Origin: Aureisphaera galaxeae
GTDB taxonomy: Bacteria; Bacteroidota; Bacteroidia; Flavobacteriales; Flavobacteriaceae
DNA: 64,000 nt
Reading direction: 5' to 3'
Assembly: GCF_028561275.1 (NCBI RefSeq)
Contig: NZ_JAQQTF010000006.1
Span: forward strand, 553,065-617,064
The position numbers and the translations under genes were made by a program. Positions 34,604-45,578 of the stretch are shown here, piece by piece; the first letter of the stretch is position 1, and every line of letters starts with the position of its first letter. The notes under the pieces were generated by a model. It did no database searches. It was not told the DNA's origin and worked only from the letters and a program-made list of their open reading frames with translations.

Positions 34604-35479
34604 TTATACATTATCAGCGAAGTCATCGATTTTGGAACGCAATTCCGGGCTAACTCCCACCAATGGTAACCTTACGAAAGGTTCGCAAATGTTCAGTTTA
34701 TGGAACACCGCTTTAATACCCGCTGGATTCCCTTCGGCAAAAATATAATCGATGCACGGAGCCATTTTGTAATGCAATTTATAGGCCTTATCCACTTCCC
34801 GATTCAATCCGAAACGGATCATATCCGAAAATTCTTGTGGAAATCCCTGTCCTATTACTGAAATCACACCCGAACCTCCTGCTAATGTCATGGGTAAAGC
34901 AAGAATGTCGTCACCGCTTATCACCAAAAAGTCATCGGGCGTACTATCGATCATTTGCATGGCTTGCACAATATCGTTAGCCGCTTCCTTGATGGCAACG
35001 ATATTATCAAAATCCTGGGCCAATCTGGCTACGGTTTCCGGCAACATATTACTAGCTGTTCTTCCTGGAACATTGTACATAACAATAGGAATGGGACATG
35101 CTCTTGCAATTGCCTTGAAATGCTGGTAAATTCCCTCTTGGGTGGGTTTGTTGTAGGCTGGTGATACCGAGAGAATGGCAGTAAAATCGGAAAGATCCCT
35201 ATCGGCAATTTCATCCAGGATGGCTTGGGTATTATTACCCCCAATTCCTAGTACCATGGGAAGTTTTCCTGCGTTCGCCTTCTTTACGGTATCTATAGCC
35301 ACCTGTTTCTCCTGTTTGGTAAGAGTCACACTTTCTCCTGTGGTTCCAAGGATTACTAAGTAATCGATTCCGTTTTCAATCTGATAGGCAACAACGCGCT
35401 CTAACGCGGGCACGTCCACGACTCCCTCCGCTGTAAATGGAGTTACAAGAGCCACACCCGTACCGACTAATTCTCTCAT
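34604..35479 (-). CDS. dapA: 4-hydroxy-tetrahydrodipicolinate synthase
   Basis: 291-residue TIM-barrel aldolase that condenses pyruvate with aspartate semialdehyde, the first committed step to lysine and diaminopimelate. The Schiff-base lysine is K164 in VAIKEA, the catalytic tyrosine is Y135 in MYNVPGR, and R140 binds substrate. The GTTGES loop is at residues 45-50. The length is normal and the enzyme cytoplasmic. Its start overlaps the DUF6913 stop by 4 bases (ATGA), so these two are coupled. dapF, a later gene of the same pathway, is at 54.2-55.0 kb. Confidence 0.96.
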   Translation of the reverse strand: MRELVGTGVALVTPFTAEGVVDVPALERVVAYQIENGIDYLVILGTTGESVTLTKQEKQVAIDTVKKANAGKLPMVLGIGGNNTQAILDEIADRDLSDFTAILSVSPAYNKPTQEGIYQHFKAIARACPIPIVMYNVPGRTASNMLPETVARLAQDFDNIVAIKEAANDIVQAMQMIDSTPDDFLVISGDDILALPMTLAGGSGVISVIGQGFPQEFSDMIRFGLNREVDKAYKLHYKMAPCIDYIFAEGNPAGIKAVFHKLNICEPFVRLPLVGVSPELRSKIDDFADNV

Positions 35480-35994
35480 GCTATTTTATTCAATATGGTT
35501 AAATACTTTTTCAATTCACTTTTAAAAAGGTCGATCTGTTCTGGGGCTACACCAATCATTAAATCATATAATCGTTCATCACCTCCCGCAAAGCCTACTT
35601 TAAATTTTGCCTTGCTTCTCGATATCATCATATCCATGAACTCATTCGTACCTTTATAATATCCCACCAACACCCCGAATTCTGTATCCAAAAACTCCTG
35701 GGCATTCTGGTTGTGCATCTCCCCTTTCCAGTTAAAATCCTTGCACTGTACCTGATTTTGGCGAAGCGAGGGTATTTTCCGTTTCGTTTCGATAAAGGAA
35801 AACACACGCACATCTTTGGGCTGCATTCCTAAGTCTGCAGAAAAATGGTACAGCTTTTCGAAATCGGAAAGGAGCATTTCATCTACCAAAAAACCTAGGG
35901 TTTTGGCCGGGGCGTTTACCTTGGACACGTCCCGATCGACCAGTTGTTTTTCGGTCAATTTTCGCAATGACTTTCGTTTCAATTTTTCAAACAT
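35476..35994 (-). CDS. DUF6913 family protein
   Basis: 172-residue conserved protein of unknown function, which I recognise as DUF6913, found largely in Bacteroidota next to dapA. It has a basic N-terminus ([17 protein letters not shown]). The core has [34 protein letters not shown] and [24 protein letters not shown]. No signal peptide or transmembrane segment. The 4-base overlap with dapA suggests a link to that gene's expression, but no reaction can be inferred. Confidence 0.82.
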   Translation of the reverse strand: MFEKLKRKSLRKLTEKQLVDRDVSKVNAPAKTLGFLVDEMLLSDFEKLYHFSADLGMQPKDVRVFSFIETKRKIPSLRQNQVQCKDFNWKGEMHNQNAQEFLDTEFGVLVGYYKGTNEFMDMMISRSKAKFKVGFAGGDERLYDLMIGVAPEQIDLFKSELKKYLTILNKIA

Positions 35995-36015
35995 AAACGT
36001 AGTAAGCTAGCCCAA

Positions 36016-36023
36016 CAAAAATA
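36016..36023 (-). promoter_or_regulatory. promoter of DUF6913-dapA
   Basis: Minus strand TATTTTTG (TAnnTTTG), 21 bases upstream of the DUF6913 start codon. Confidence 0.6.
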
Positions 36024-36052
36024 CGTTATCTCCTGTTAAATCCGATAGGATT

Positions 36053-38110
<2,058 letters not shown>

Positions 38111-38117
38111 TTATAAA

Positions 38118-38147
38118 CAAAAAAAGACCCGCCCCTAAGGGCAGGTC
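38118..38147 (-). terminator. terminator of FN3 T9SS protein gene
   Basis: GACC-C-GCCC / GGGC-A-GGTC stem (38126-38134, 38139-38147) with one mismatch and CTAA loop. The A8 run on the left is T8 on the minus strand. Confidence 0.8.
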
Positions 38148-38177
38148 TCAGACAATTAAACTAATAAACTCTCTAGA

Positions 38178-41100
38178 TTACTCCTTAATAAAGCGTTTGG
38201 TAACTGCTTTACCGTTGGAAACAAATCGGACGAAATACATACCCGAAGCAAATTGGGATACATCAACAGTAAATTTGTCAATGCCTCCTTCAGCCTCATG
38301 CACAATTTGTCCTGCGGACGAGAATATTACGATTTCATCAAACGCACCGTTCAAAATCTCAATATTGAGTCGAGACTGTGTCGGATTCGGATACAATTTG
38401 ATGTTTTCTGTTGAAACTCTTGTGAACGACTTCAAAGCTTCACCGTGATCGATCAAGGATGGAGTTGTTTGTTGTAGCGGTGCTACATTGTCTCCACTAA
38501 CAATCACTTGATCAAAATACACACGATCTCCATTTCCACTCGCATCACAACGGAAACGGAAACGGTTATTTGCATTGAAGTTATAGGTTCCAGAATCTAA
38601 GGTAATGGTATCTGTAAAGAATACATTATTCGTGAAATCGGTACCACTGGCATAATTTCCTATTACCTGATACGAAGTCCCGTTGAAGAACTCTACAAAG
38701 AAGTCTTCCCCAGGTTCCATACTGTTCGGGAATACATGGAACTCGAAGGTAATCTGCGAATTACCAGTCAAGTCCAATACTGGCGATACCGTATTCGATG
38801 TACTGGTGTTGTCACGCAGTCGGATAGAGAAGTTCCCTTCGAAAGCTCTCGAGGCATTATTGATACGCGCACAGTCACTTCCCGGATCGCTCCATCCTTC
38901 AAAACCAGTTTCGAAGAAGTATCCAGCGATCTGTCCTGGACCTCCGCCGCCACCTGTCGTGGTTACATTTTCAGTATTACTGAAACCAGAGTTGTTACCT
39001 GCGGCATCGAACGCTCGTACTGTGAAGGAATAGGAAGTATTTGCGGTTAATCCCGTCACAGTAGCTCCAGTTCCAGTTACCGTACCAATACTGCTACCAC
39101 TTTCAAACACTTCGTAGCCCGTTACGCCTACATTATCGGTAGAGGCGTTCCAAGAAAGATCTACGGTCGTATCGGTAATATTAGAAGAAGTTAGGTTTGT
39201 TGGTGCCGTTGGCGCTTGGGTGTCCCCGCCACCACCGGCTTCTAAATTAATGGTATAATCTTCTACCTCACCCCAAGTAAAGGTTTCACAAGAGGTTGGA
39301 ATGGCATTGTACTTCATGGAAACACGCATTCTAACCGACGTTAGTGAAGTTCCACTTGGAACAGTGAAAGAGCCGCTATTCGGTGTATCTGTAGAAGGCG
39401 CTTTTGAGAATACCTGTTCTCCCGTATCATCAAAGTCCCCATTATTGTTATAATCAATCCATACAGCATACCCCTCTGCATAAATGGTACCCGTCCACGT
39501 CGGAGTTATGGTAATGGTATAGCCTTGACCTTCGGATAGGTTGGTAGAAATGCCTGTAAAATCAGAATAGAATTGAGCGCCCGAAGAGTTATCAATGGTA
39601 TTCAACTGAACACGACTAATAAACTCATCATTCACATTGGTACTAGCCGATGCACAATAAGTCACACCACCTGCTTGGGTCGTAAACGAAGTAGTCGCAC
39701 TTCCAGATACATTACCTGCAGCATCCTGCGCGGTCACAGAAGCAGAATAGGTAGTATTAGGAGACAATCCTGTTACATTAAAGGAAGTGCTACCCGAAGT
39801 CCCTACTTGAGTTCCGTCAATTGAAATATTGTATTGAGTTACTCCTACATTGTCCGTAGAAGCTGTCCAATTGAGTGTCGCACCGGTCGAAGTGATATTG
39901 GAAGCCGTTAGGTTTGTTGGATCCGTTGGTGGATCGTTATCCGGTGGTCCAGCTTGCATTTGGAATACACCTACAACTCCTCCACGGCTACCATTAATAT
40001 ATTCATTAATGAACCAGAAGGTGGAATCGTCATTAGGATCTACATCGATCTTACTATAATCCCCATAACGCAATCCAGAGAAATTCGAATTACCGTTGGC
40101 AATCAACTCTTCGGCAGCAGTCATGGTTCCTAAAGGATCTCCGTTTAATCGTCCCGTAAAGTAAGAACTTACCCTAACGGTAGAAGGTGTCGTAGGTCCG
40201 GACATGGAGGTATATCCCATACCGATATTCCCTTGACCGTCCATAGCTAAACTGGCGTTCCATGCATGACGCCCGTCAGGTGCAGTGTAGGTTCCTTCTT
40301 GATACAGGGTCCATGGCTGATTATCGGCTGTTTGACGGAATTCCATCCAACGCACACCGGCCAATTCCCCTCCAGAAGCATCGGTATCTACCACAAAGTT
40401 AAATACGGCAGAATTGTGCGTTCCAAATTTTCTGAACTGTGCCTGATTCATAATCGTGGCCTGCAATGCGTCAATGGCAACACCTCCTCCGGGCTGCGTA
40501 AGGTTAGAGAAACTTCCGTTATCGAACACTCCAATAAAAGGAGTCACCGGAATTTCGGTAGCGGCCGAAACAGAAGAATTACCCGCATTGTTCCAATCCA
40601 CATCAATCGTCCAATATTTTACGTGGTCATTGGAGACTCCTGCCCAAGCATCATCCTGCATATACACCACCGTGGCTCCACCGGGCGCAGGCAAGTTGTT
40701 GTTGGTTACATTTAACACCTGTGGACTAAAAAAACCACTGGTTACAATACCAGGAAGATTAAACCCAATGATTTGTGCATTTGGGTCTCCCGTAAGCATG
40801 GCATCACGCTCCAAAGCCCACACTTTATTGTTGCTACTGGTATTATCTGTAATGTAATACCCATCGCTCCACATGGAAAGCTTTTGGTAATCGTTAATGG
40901 CCGAAATGTTATATACATACCATCCGGCTGTTAATGGATTTGGCCCATCCGAAACAGCAATCTGGGCACCACTTCCCAAGAAGGTAAGTACCCAACGGTC
41001 TGCAACATTGTCGTAGGTAACCGTAAGGTCACAACATCCTCCCGATGGGAAGATCGCCGGATTCGGTGCGGTTTGCCCTAGTAATTGGTTTCCGGACTTG

Positions 41101-41507
41101 TCGTAAATGGTAAATCCAGTGTTGAACACCACCATTACGTGATTTGGACCTACTGCTAATGAAGGATCCGTAGGTTGCGATCCTGAGTTATAGGCATCGA
41201 AAACCAGACTAGCAGGGGCTCTGCGAACGCTTTGCTCCATTTCGTGTCGGTTTCTAACAAAGTAGTCGTCTTCAATTTGGGGGTCTTGTCCCTCAACGAT
41301 TCTTGGTACCATAGAACGCTTGTCTTTGGCCTCTTTAACAGAGTTATCGGAAGGAATAAGATCATTCGGTCGATCTACCATGGGAGAAACGTATTCTACC
41401 GAGGAAATCTTACCGTGATAGTTGGCTTTTGTCCGCACATTTTCTTGTGCTTGGACAGCGGCGCCAAAGCCGATGAAAAAGGCAATTAATAAAAGGATTT
41501 TCTTCAT
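38178..41507 (-). CDS. large secreted T9SS protein with FN3 and GEVED domains
   Basis: 1109-residue extracellular protein. The signal peptide ends ...GAAVQAQ. Residues about 90-510 resemble a sialidase-like beta-propeller (PSLAVGPNHVMVVFNTGF, DRWVLTFLG). Two fibronectin type III domains are at about 530-615 and 765-850 (PTDPTNLTASNIT, PTAPTNLTSSNIT). A GEVED domain lies between them (WIDYNNNGDFDDTGEQVF, TWGEVEDYTINL), followed by a jelly-roll-like region. The final 80 residues are the type A sorting domain (LYPNPTQSRLNIEI, ASGMYFVRFVSNG). Polymer binding or degradation is plausible but unproven. A LacI-type palindrome overlaps its promoter region. Confidence 0.9.
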   Translation of the reverse strand: MKKILLLIAFFIGFGAAVQAQENVRTKANYHGKISSVEYVSPMVDRPNDLIPSDNSVKEAKDKRSMVPRIVEGQDPQIEDDYFVRNRHEMEQSVRRAPASLVFDAYNSGSQPTDPSLAVGPNHVMVVFNTGFTIYDKSGNQLLGQTAPNPAIFPSGGCCDLTVTYDNVADRWVLTFLGSGAQIAVSDGPNPLTAGWYVYNISAINDYQKLSMWSDGYYITDNTSSNNKVWALERDAMLTGDPNAQIIGFNLPGIVTSGFFSPQVLNVTNNNLPAPGGATVVYMQDDAWAGVSNDHVKYWTIDVDWNNAGNSSVSAATEIPVTPFIGVFDNGSFSNLTQPGGGVAIDALQATIMNQAQFRKFGTHNSAVFNFVVDTDASGGELAGVRWMEFRQTADNQPWTLYQEGTYTAPDGRHAWNASLAMDGQGNIGMGYTSMSGPTTPSTVRVSSYFTGRLNGDPLGTMTAAEELIANGNSNFSGLRYGDYSKIDVDPNDDSTFWFINEYINGSRGGVVGVFQMQAGPPDNDPPTDPTNLTASNITSTGATLNWTASTDNVGVTQYNISIDGTQVGTSGSTSFNVTGLSPNTTYSASVTAQDAAGNVSGSATTSFTTQAGGVTYCASASTNVNDEFISRVQLNTIDNSSGAQFYSDFTGISTNLSEGQGYTITITPTWTGTIYAEGYAVWIDYNNNGDFDDTGEQVFSKAPSTDTPNSGSFTVPSGTSLTSVRMRVSMKYNAIPTSCETFTWGEVEDYTINLEAGGGGDTQAPTAPTNLTSSNITDTTVDLSWNASTDNVGVTGYEVFESGSSIGTVTGTGATVTGLTANTSYSFTVRAFDAAGNNSGFSNTENVTTTGGGGGPGQIAGYFFETGFEGWSDPGSDCARINNASRAFEGNFSIRLRDNTSTSNTVSPVLDLTGNSQITFEFHVFPNSMEPGEDFFVEFFNGTSYQVIGNYASGTDFTNNVFFTDTITLDSGTYNFNANNRFRFRCDASGNGDRVYFDQVIVSGDNVAPLQQTTPSLIDHGEALKSFTRVSTENIKLYPNPTQSRLNIEILNGAFDEIVIFSSAGQIVHEAEGGIDKFTVDVSQFASGMYFVRFVSNGKAVTKRFIKE

Positions 41508-41548
41508 AATAATTGATGTTAGATTTGTTAATATTGCTATTGAAGCTA

Positions 41549-41591
41549 CAAATTAATTTGACACAGCAGAGTGTTTCGAAAACGTTTTCGA
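41549..41591 (-). promoter_or_regulatory. promoter with 16-bp palindromic operator
   Basis: A perfect 16-bp palindrome TCGAAAACGTTTTCGA occupies 41576-41591. It has the central CG and flanking A/T tracts of LacI/GalR-family operators. Downstream on the minus strand is TTAATTTG (41556-41549), one mismatch from TAnnTTTG, placing the palindrome over the -33 region of the T9SS gene starting at 41507. Confidence 0.6.
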
Positions 41592-41653
41592 TGAACGGTA
41601 ATGGAAAAGAAAAAATCTATGGTTTAGCCGTAAACCGACCACCACATAACAGT

Positions 41654-41680
41654 AAAAAAAGGCTTCATAATGAAGCCTTT
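41654..41680. terminator. bidirectional terminator after aquaporin gene
   Basis: GGCTTCA / TGAAGCC stem (41661-41667, 41671-41677) extended by AAA/TTT pairs, with an A7 run on the left that is T7 for the leftward aquaporin gene. Confidence 0.8.
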
Positions 41681-41696
41681 ACAAAATATTTTCCGG

Positions 41697-42398
41697 TTAA
41701 TCTTCGATAAAAAGTTTCCGTAGAAAAGCAGCTAATAATCCTCCGACGATAGGCGCCGCAAAAAACAACCAAAGTTGTTGTAAAGCCATCCCTCCTGCAA
41801 ACAAAGCTGGCCCCAAACTTCGAGCCGGATTTACAGAAGTTCCTGTGATGGGAATGGCTACCAAATGAATAAGCACCAAAGTGATCCCGATGGCCAATCC
41901 GGCCATTTGTGGAGAAGCATTTTTTGCCGTGGTTCCAAAGATGACCATTAAGAATAAAAAGGTGAAGATTACTTCGGCAATGAAAGCAGATTGCATATTG
42001 TATCCACCTCCATAACCATCGCCCCATCCATTACTTCCCAAGGCCCATTCGCCCATCGTGAAACCTGAGGCTCCTGAGGCTATTGCATAGAGCAAACCAG
42101 CTGCCGCTATAGCGCCAATACATTGCGAAATAACGTAGCCTACGGTGTCCTTGGCAGATAGTTTCCCTGCCGCTAGCATAGCGATTGAGATGGCGGGATT
42201 AATGTGGCATCCCGAAATAGGACCAATGGTATAAGCCATAGCGACTACAGCCAAACCAAATGCGAGGGAAATCCCTAGCAATCCAATTCCTTCAGGACCT
42301 GCTCCAGTTACTCCGGCGATGACCGCAGCCCCACATCCGAACAGGACCAGTGCAAAGGTCCCCAAGGCCTCTGCAGCATACTTCTTAGTTGAATTCAT
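41697..42398 (-). CDS. aqpZ: aquaporin Z-type water channel
   Basis: 233-residue MIP-family inner-membrane channel with six transmembrane helices. The two NPA motifs are N67-P-A69 (SGCHINPAIS) and N190-P-A192 (TSVNPARS). The selectivity-filter residues are like AqpZ: His in LVLIHLVAIP (about residue 178) and Arg193 after the second NPA, with Phe in the first helix pair. This pattern favours water over glycerol (inference from known filter rules). It is monocistronic, with a terminator downstream. A TACCTTTT box on the minus strand near 42428 is a weak promoter candidate. Confidence 0.94.
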   Translation of the reverse strand: MNSTKKYAAEALGTFALVLFGCGAAVIAGVTGAGPEGIGLLGISLAFGLAVVAMAYTIGPISGCHINPAISIAMLAAGKLSAKDTVGYVISQCIGAIAAAGLLYAIASGASGFTMGEWALGSNGWGDGYGGGYNMQSAFIAEVIFTFLFLMVIFGTTAKNASPQMAGLAIGITLVLIHLVAIPITGTSVNPARSLGPALFAGGMALQQLWLFFAAPIVGGLLAAFLRKLFIED

Positions 42399-42496
42399 TA
42401 CGTGAAATTTAATGGTTAATGACTAAAAGGTAGCCATTAATTGAAGGGGATGGTAAAAATGTTAACAAAAGGACTTGAAAAGTTAATAAGTTGATC

Positions 42497-43087
42497 TTAA
42501 GTCCGTTCCGGTTTCAACCATTTTGGAATTTGTGGCGCTTTAAAGGCCTCCATCTTTCGAAGTAAGCCTTCCGTTGTAGTATCTACTTGCAAGAGTTCGT
42601 AGTTTTCCATCTTCAGAAAGCCCCTTTTTACCATGGTTTCCAGAAGTTTCAGCAAGTGGTCATAAAATCCATTCGTGTTCAGCAAACCGATAGGCTTGGA
42701 ATGCAATCCCAGTTGCAACCAGGTAATGATTTCGAAACACTCTTCCAAAGTTCCGAAACCTCCGGGCAAGACCATAAAACCATCGCTAATTTCCTGCATG
42801 ATCAACTTTCTTTCATGCATATTCTCTGTAGTCATGAGCTCCGTGAGCCCTAAGTGAACTACTTCTTTTTTCTTCAGAAATTGGGGGATCACCCCTATGA
42901 CCTTTCCATGGTATTTCAGCATTTCTTCAGCAATGATACCCATAACTCCAATCTTGGCAGCACCGTACACCAAGGTGATTTCTTCTTCAACAAAAATACG
43001 GGCCAATTGCAGGGCATCGTTTGTAATGGTGGTATCGTTGCCGGCACTGCTACCACAAAACACACATATTTTATTCAGCTTAGTCAT
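42497..43087 (-). CDS. TIGR00730 / LOG family Rossmann-fold protein
   Basis: 196-residue member of the LOG/YvdD family, whose best-known activity is hydrolysis of nucleoside 5'-monophosphates to base and ribose 5-phosphate (cytokinin-activating in plants). The signature PGGFGTLEE is present at about residue 108 (LPGGFGTLEECFEIITW). The N-terminal ICVFCGSSAGND and YGAAKIGVMGIIAE segments are typical. The bacterial physiological substrate is unclear. Its start overlaps the stop of prmC by 8 bases. Confidence 0.93.
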   Translation of the reverse strand: MTKLNKICVFCGSSAGNDTTITNDALQLARIFVEEEITLVYGAAKIGVMGIIAEEMLKYHGKVIGVIPQFLKKKEVVHLGLTELMTTENMHERKLIMQEISDGFMVLPGGFGTLEECFEIITWLQLGLHSKPIGLLNTNGFYDHLLKLLETMVKRGFLKMENYELLQVDTTTEGLLRKMEAFKAPQIPKWLKPERT

Positions 43088-43931
43088 TGGGAGTACATTT
43101 TATCATTCGGTCTTTACCAAAAATATCCTTTCGGACGACAATATCAACATACCCTTCAGTAGAGAGCATTGCGATCATTTCCTCACTAAGATACTCATTA
43201 ATTTCGAAGAAGAGAAATCCGTCGGGCTTCAAGGAAGCCTTGGCATAACGGGCAATAGCCCTATAAAAAACCAGTGGATCTTCATCGGAAACGAACAACG
43301 CTCCGTCAGGTTCGTACTGTAGTACATTGGGCTTCATTTCCTTTTTTTCGAGCTCTCGAACATAGGGCGGATTGGAAACGATTACATCGAAATCAGTTCC
43401 CCCGGGTGAAGTATGTAGAATATCTTTCTGAATGAAATTGACCGTTACCTCCAACTGTCTTGCGTTCTCCTTGGCCATCTTCAGGGCTCCTTCGGAAATA
43501 TCCATGGCCGATACCTTTGCTTTCGATACATGCTTAGCAAGGGAAATCGCTATACATCCGGAACCCGTACCGATATCCAAGATACTTGTATTTTCATTGG
43601 CATCCAGGGTTTCCGATATCCACTCCACCAATTCTTCAGTTTCCGGTCTGGGTATAAGCGTATGCTCGTTCAGTTTAAAGGGCAAGCCATAGAATTCGGT
43701 TTCGCCAACTATGTATTGTATGGGTTCTTCTTTCCGAAGTCGGATCAAGGTATTTTTAAATTTCTCAAGTACCTCTTTCGAAACTTCTTCTGAAGCACGT
43801 GTTACGGCATCCAAGCGCGTATAATTCAAATAGTGATCCAGCAAGATGGAAAAAAAGGATTGCACCTCTTCCTTAGGATATAAATCGGCAAGTTCCGACT
43901 GGAAATACGTTTTGAGTTCGCCCAGCTTCAC
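43080..43931 (-). CDS. prmC: release factor N5-glutamine methyltransferase
   Basis: 283-residue SAM-dependent enzyme that methylates the GGQ glutamine of release factors RF1 and RF2, which improves termination. The catalytic NPPY motif is in VIVSNPPYVREL (about residue 188). SAM motif I is ILDIGTGSGCIAISLAKH (about 118-135). The N-terminal helical domain that recognises the release factor is present (YTRLDAVTR, EPIQYIVGETEFYGLPF). It is in an operon with a GNAT gene 2 bases upstream and the LOG-family gene downstream. Confidence 0.96.
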   Translation of the reverse strand: MKLGELKTYFQSELADLYPKEEVQSFFSILLDHYLNYTRLDAVTRASEEVSKEVLEKFKNTLIRLRKEEPIQYIVGETEFYGLPFKLNEHTLIPRPETEELVEWISETLDANENTSILDIGTGSGCIAISLAKHVSKAKVSAMDISEGALKMAKENARQLEVTVNFIQKDILHTSPGGTDFDVIVSNPPYVRELEKKEMKPNVLQYEPDGALFVSDEDPLVFYRAIARYAKASLKPDGFLFFEINEYLSEEMIAMLSTEGYVDIVVRKDIFGKDRMIKCTPND

Positions 43932-43933
43932 GA

Positions 43934-44419
43934 CTATAGTTCCTTAAGCATGTGTACCCCGCAGGCATAATGACCCGTATCACCCATAGGGCCTTCCAAA
44001 TGGCTAAATCCGTATCGGTGATATAGTTTTTGGGCGGCTTCCATGTAGGACATGGTTTCCAAATAACACTGTTCATAACCGAGTTCCTTGGCCGATGCCA
44101 AACAGGTATCGATCATCTGCGTTCCCAAACCACGGCCTCTAGCTTCGGGTAAGAAATACATTTTCTGAAGTTCACATACCGGTCCGTTGTAATTGTCCAA
44201 TTGCGCTACCCCACCACCACCGATGACCGTACCATTTTCTTCAACTACGAAATACGCAGCACCTTCTTTTTGGTAGGTTTCGTACATGCAGTCCAAAGAA
44301 ACATCTTCATAGGCGGTTCCTACTTTCGGAACCCCAAAATCGATCAACACAGAACGGATGATTTTGCCGAGTTGTTCATTGTCTTTTTTCTGAATGGGTC
44401 GAATAACAGGTCCGCTCAT
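43934..44419 (-). CDS. GNAT family N-acetyltransferase
   Basis: 161-residue acetyl-CoA-dependent acetyltransferase of the Acetyltransf_1 type. The acetyl-CoA-binding motif A is LPEARGRGLGTQMIDTCL (about residues 90-107). The IRPIQKKDNEQLGKIIRS N-terminus and YFVVEENGTVIGGGGVAQL strands are typical. Substrate unknown. ATG at 44419 is preferred to a GTG two codons upstream. It is first in the operon GNAT-prmC-LOG and divergent from ribD. Confidence 0.9.
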   Translation of the reverse strand: MSGPVIRPIQKKDNEQLGKIIRSVLIDFGVPKVGTAYEDVSLDCMYETYQKEGAAYFVVEENGTVIGGGGVAQLDNYNGPVCELQKMYFLPEARGRGLGTQMIDTCLASAKELGYEQCYLETMSYMEAAQKLYHRYGFSHLEGPMGDTGHYACGVHMLKEL

Positions 44420-44519
44420 GTACACAGGATTTATTGGCGAAGAAAAATCAAAAAGATTTAAAAAGTAAAATTAACCATATTAAGGGAATAATCCCCTCCA
44501 ATTTCTTGGAAGATACTCG

Positions 44520-44527
44520 TATTTTTG
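44520..44527 (+). promoter_or_regulatory. promoter of ribD
   Basis: TATTTTTG (TAnnTTTG) ends 4 nt before the ribD ATG at 44532. The expected transcription start coincides with the start codon. Confidence 0.6.
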
Positions 44528-44531
44528 CCGA

Positions 44532-45578
44532 ATGACTCCCGACGAGCGTTATATGAGCCGCTGCATTCAACTCGCCCAAAATGGTTTGGGGACTACCTAC
44601 CCCAATCCTATGGTAGGAAGTGTGATTGTTCACAATGACAAAATCATTGGAGAAGGGTGGCACCAACAAGCAGGCAAACCGCACGCGGAAGTCAATGCGA
44701 TTGCCAGTGTACAGGATGTTTCCATGCTGAAAGATGCCACGATTTATGTTTCCCTAGAGCCCTGTAGTCACTTCGGAAAAACGCCTCCCTGTTCGGATCT
44801 TATCATTGAAAAAGGCATTAAAAAGGTGGTTATCGGTGCGGTAGATCCCAATCCGAAAGTCGCTGGAGCTGGCATCCGAAAATTGACGGAAGCGGGTTGC
44901 GAAGTAGTGAGCGGTGTTCTTGAACAAGAATGCAGCGAACTAAACAAACGATTCTTTACATTTCATTCCGAAAAAAGACCGTATATCATCTTAAAATGGG
45001 CACAATCTGCCGATGGTTTTTTAGCTCCTGCACAGCGATCAGAGCAAAAACCCGTATGGATTACCAATGCCCATTCCAAACAATTAGCGCATAAAATGCG
45101 GGCAAACGAACAAGCTATTTTAGTCGGAACGCAAACCGTATTGGACGACAATCCATCCTTGACTACCCGCTCATGGAAAGGTGAGTCCCCTATCCGAGTG
45201 ATTTTAGACCGTAGCCTTCGAATTCCAAGGGAAAGCAAGGTTTTCAACAAGGATGCCCCAACGCTAATTTTGAACGACCAAACACAAAGTCAGGAAGGAC
45301 ATCTACATTTCGAAAAAGTCGATTTTTCTGAAAATCTTGCTTCAGAAGTTTGTCGTGTGCTTTACGAACATCAATTACAAAGCCTCATTGTAGAAGGTGG
45401 TGCACAAACCCTTCAAACATTTATCGACTCAAATCTCTGGGACGAAGCTTGGGTGTTTAAAGGTGCTATTCGATTTGAAAAAGGTATTACAGCCCCTTCC
45501 CTTGTTTCAGGAGCGATGCAAAGTGAAAGAAATGTAAAGGGAGATATTTTAACCATCTATAAAAACAACCGCCTGTGA
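44532..45578 (+). CDS. ribD: bifunctional riboflavin deaminase/reductase RibD
   Basis: 348-residue enzyme for two successive steps of riboflavin synthesis: deamination of the pyrimidine ring and NADPH reduction of the ribosyl side chain. The N-terminal deaminase has the zinc motif HAEVNAI and PCSHFGKTPPC (about residues 50-85). The C-terminal reductase (about 150-345) has FILKWAQSADGF-like, LVGTQTVLDDNPSLTTR and LIVEGGAQTLQTFI segments. No other rib genes are adjacent. Its stop overlaps the GTG start of the transporter gene (GTGA). Confidence 0.95.
   Translation: MTPDERYMSRCIQLAQNGLGTTYPNPMVGSVIVHNDKIIGEGWHQQAGKPHAEVNAIASVQDVSMLKDATIYVSLEPCSHFGKTPPCSDLIIEKGIKKVVIGAVDPNPKVAGAGIRKLTEAGCEVVSGVLEQECSELNKRFFTFHSEKRPYIILKWAQSADGFLAPAQRSEQKPVWITNAHSKQLAHKMRANEQAILVGTQTVLDDNPSLTTRSWKGESPIRVILDRSLRIPRESKVFNKDAPTLILNDQTQSQEGHLHFEKVDFSENLASEVCRVLYEHQLQSLIVEGGAQTLQTFIDSNLWDEAWVFKGAIRFEKGITAPSLVSGAMQSERNVKGDILTIYKNNRL

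Noticed and set aside
41513-41710. Plus-strand ORF of 65 codons upstream of the T9SS gene
   Set aside because: It spans the promoter palindrome, the bidirectional terminator and the 3' end of the aquaporin gene; not a credible gene.
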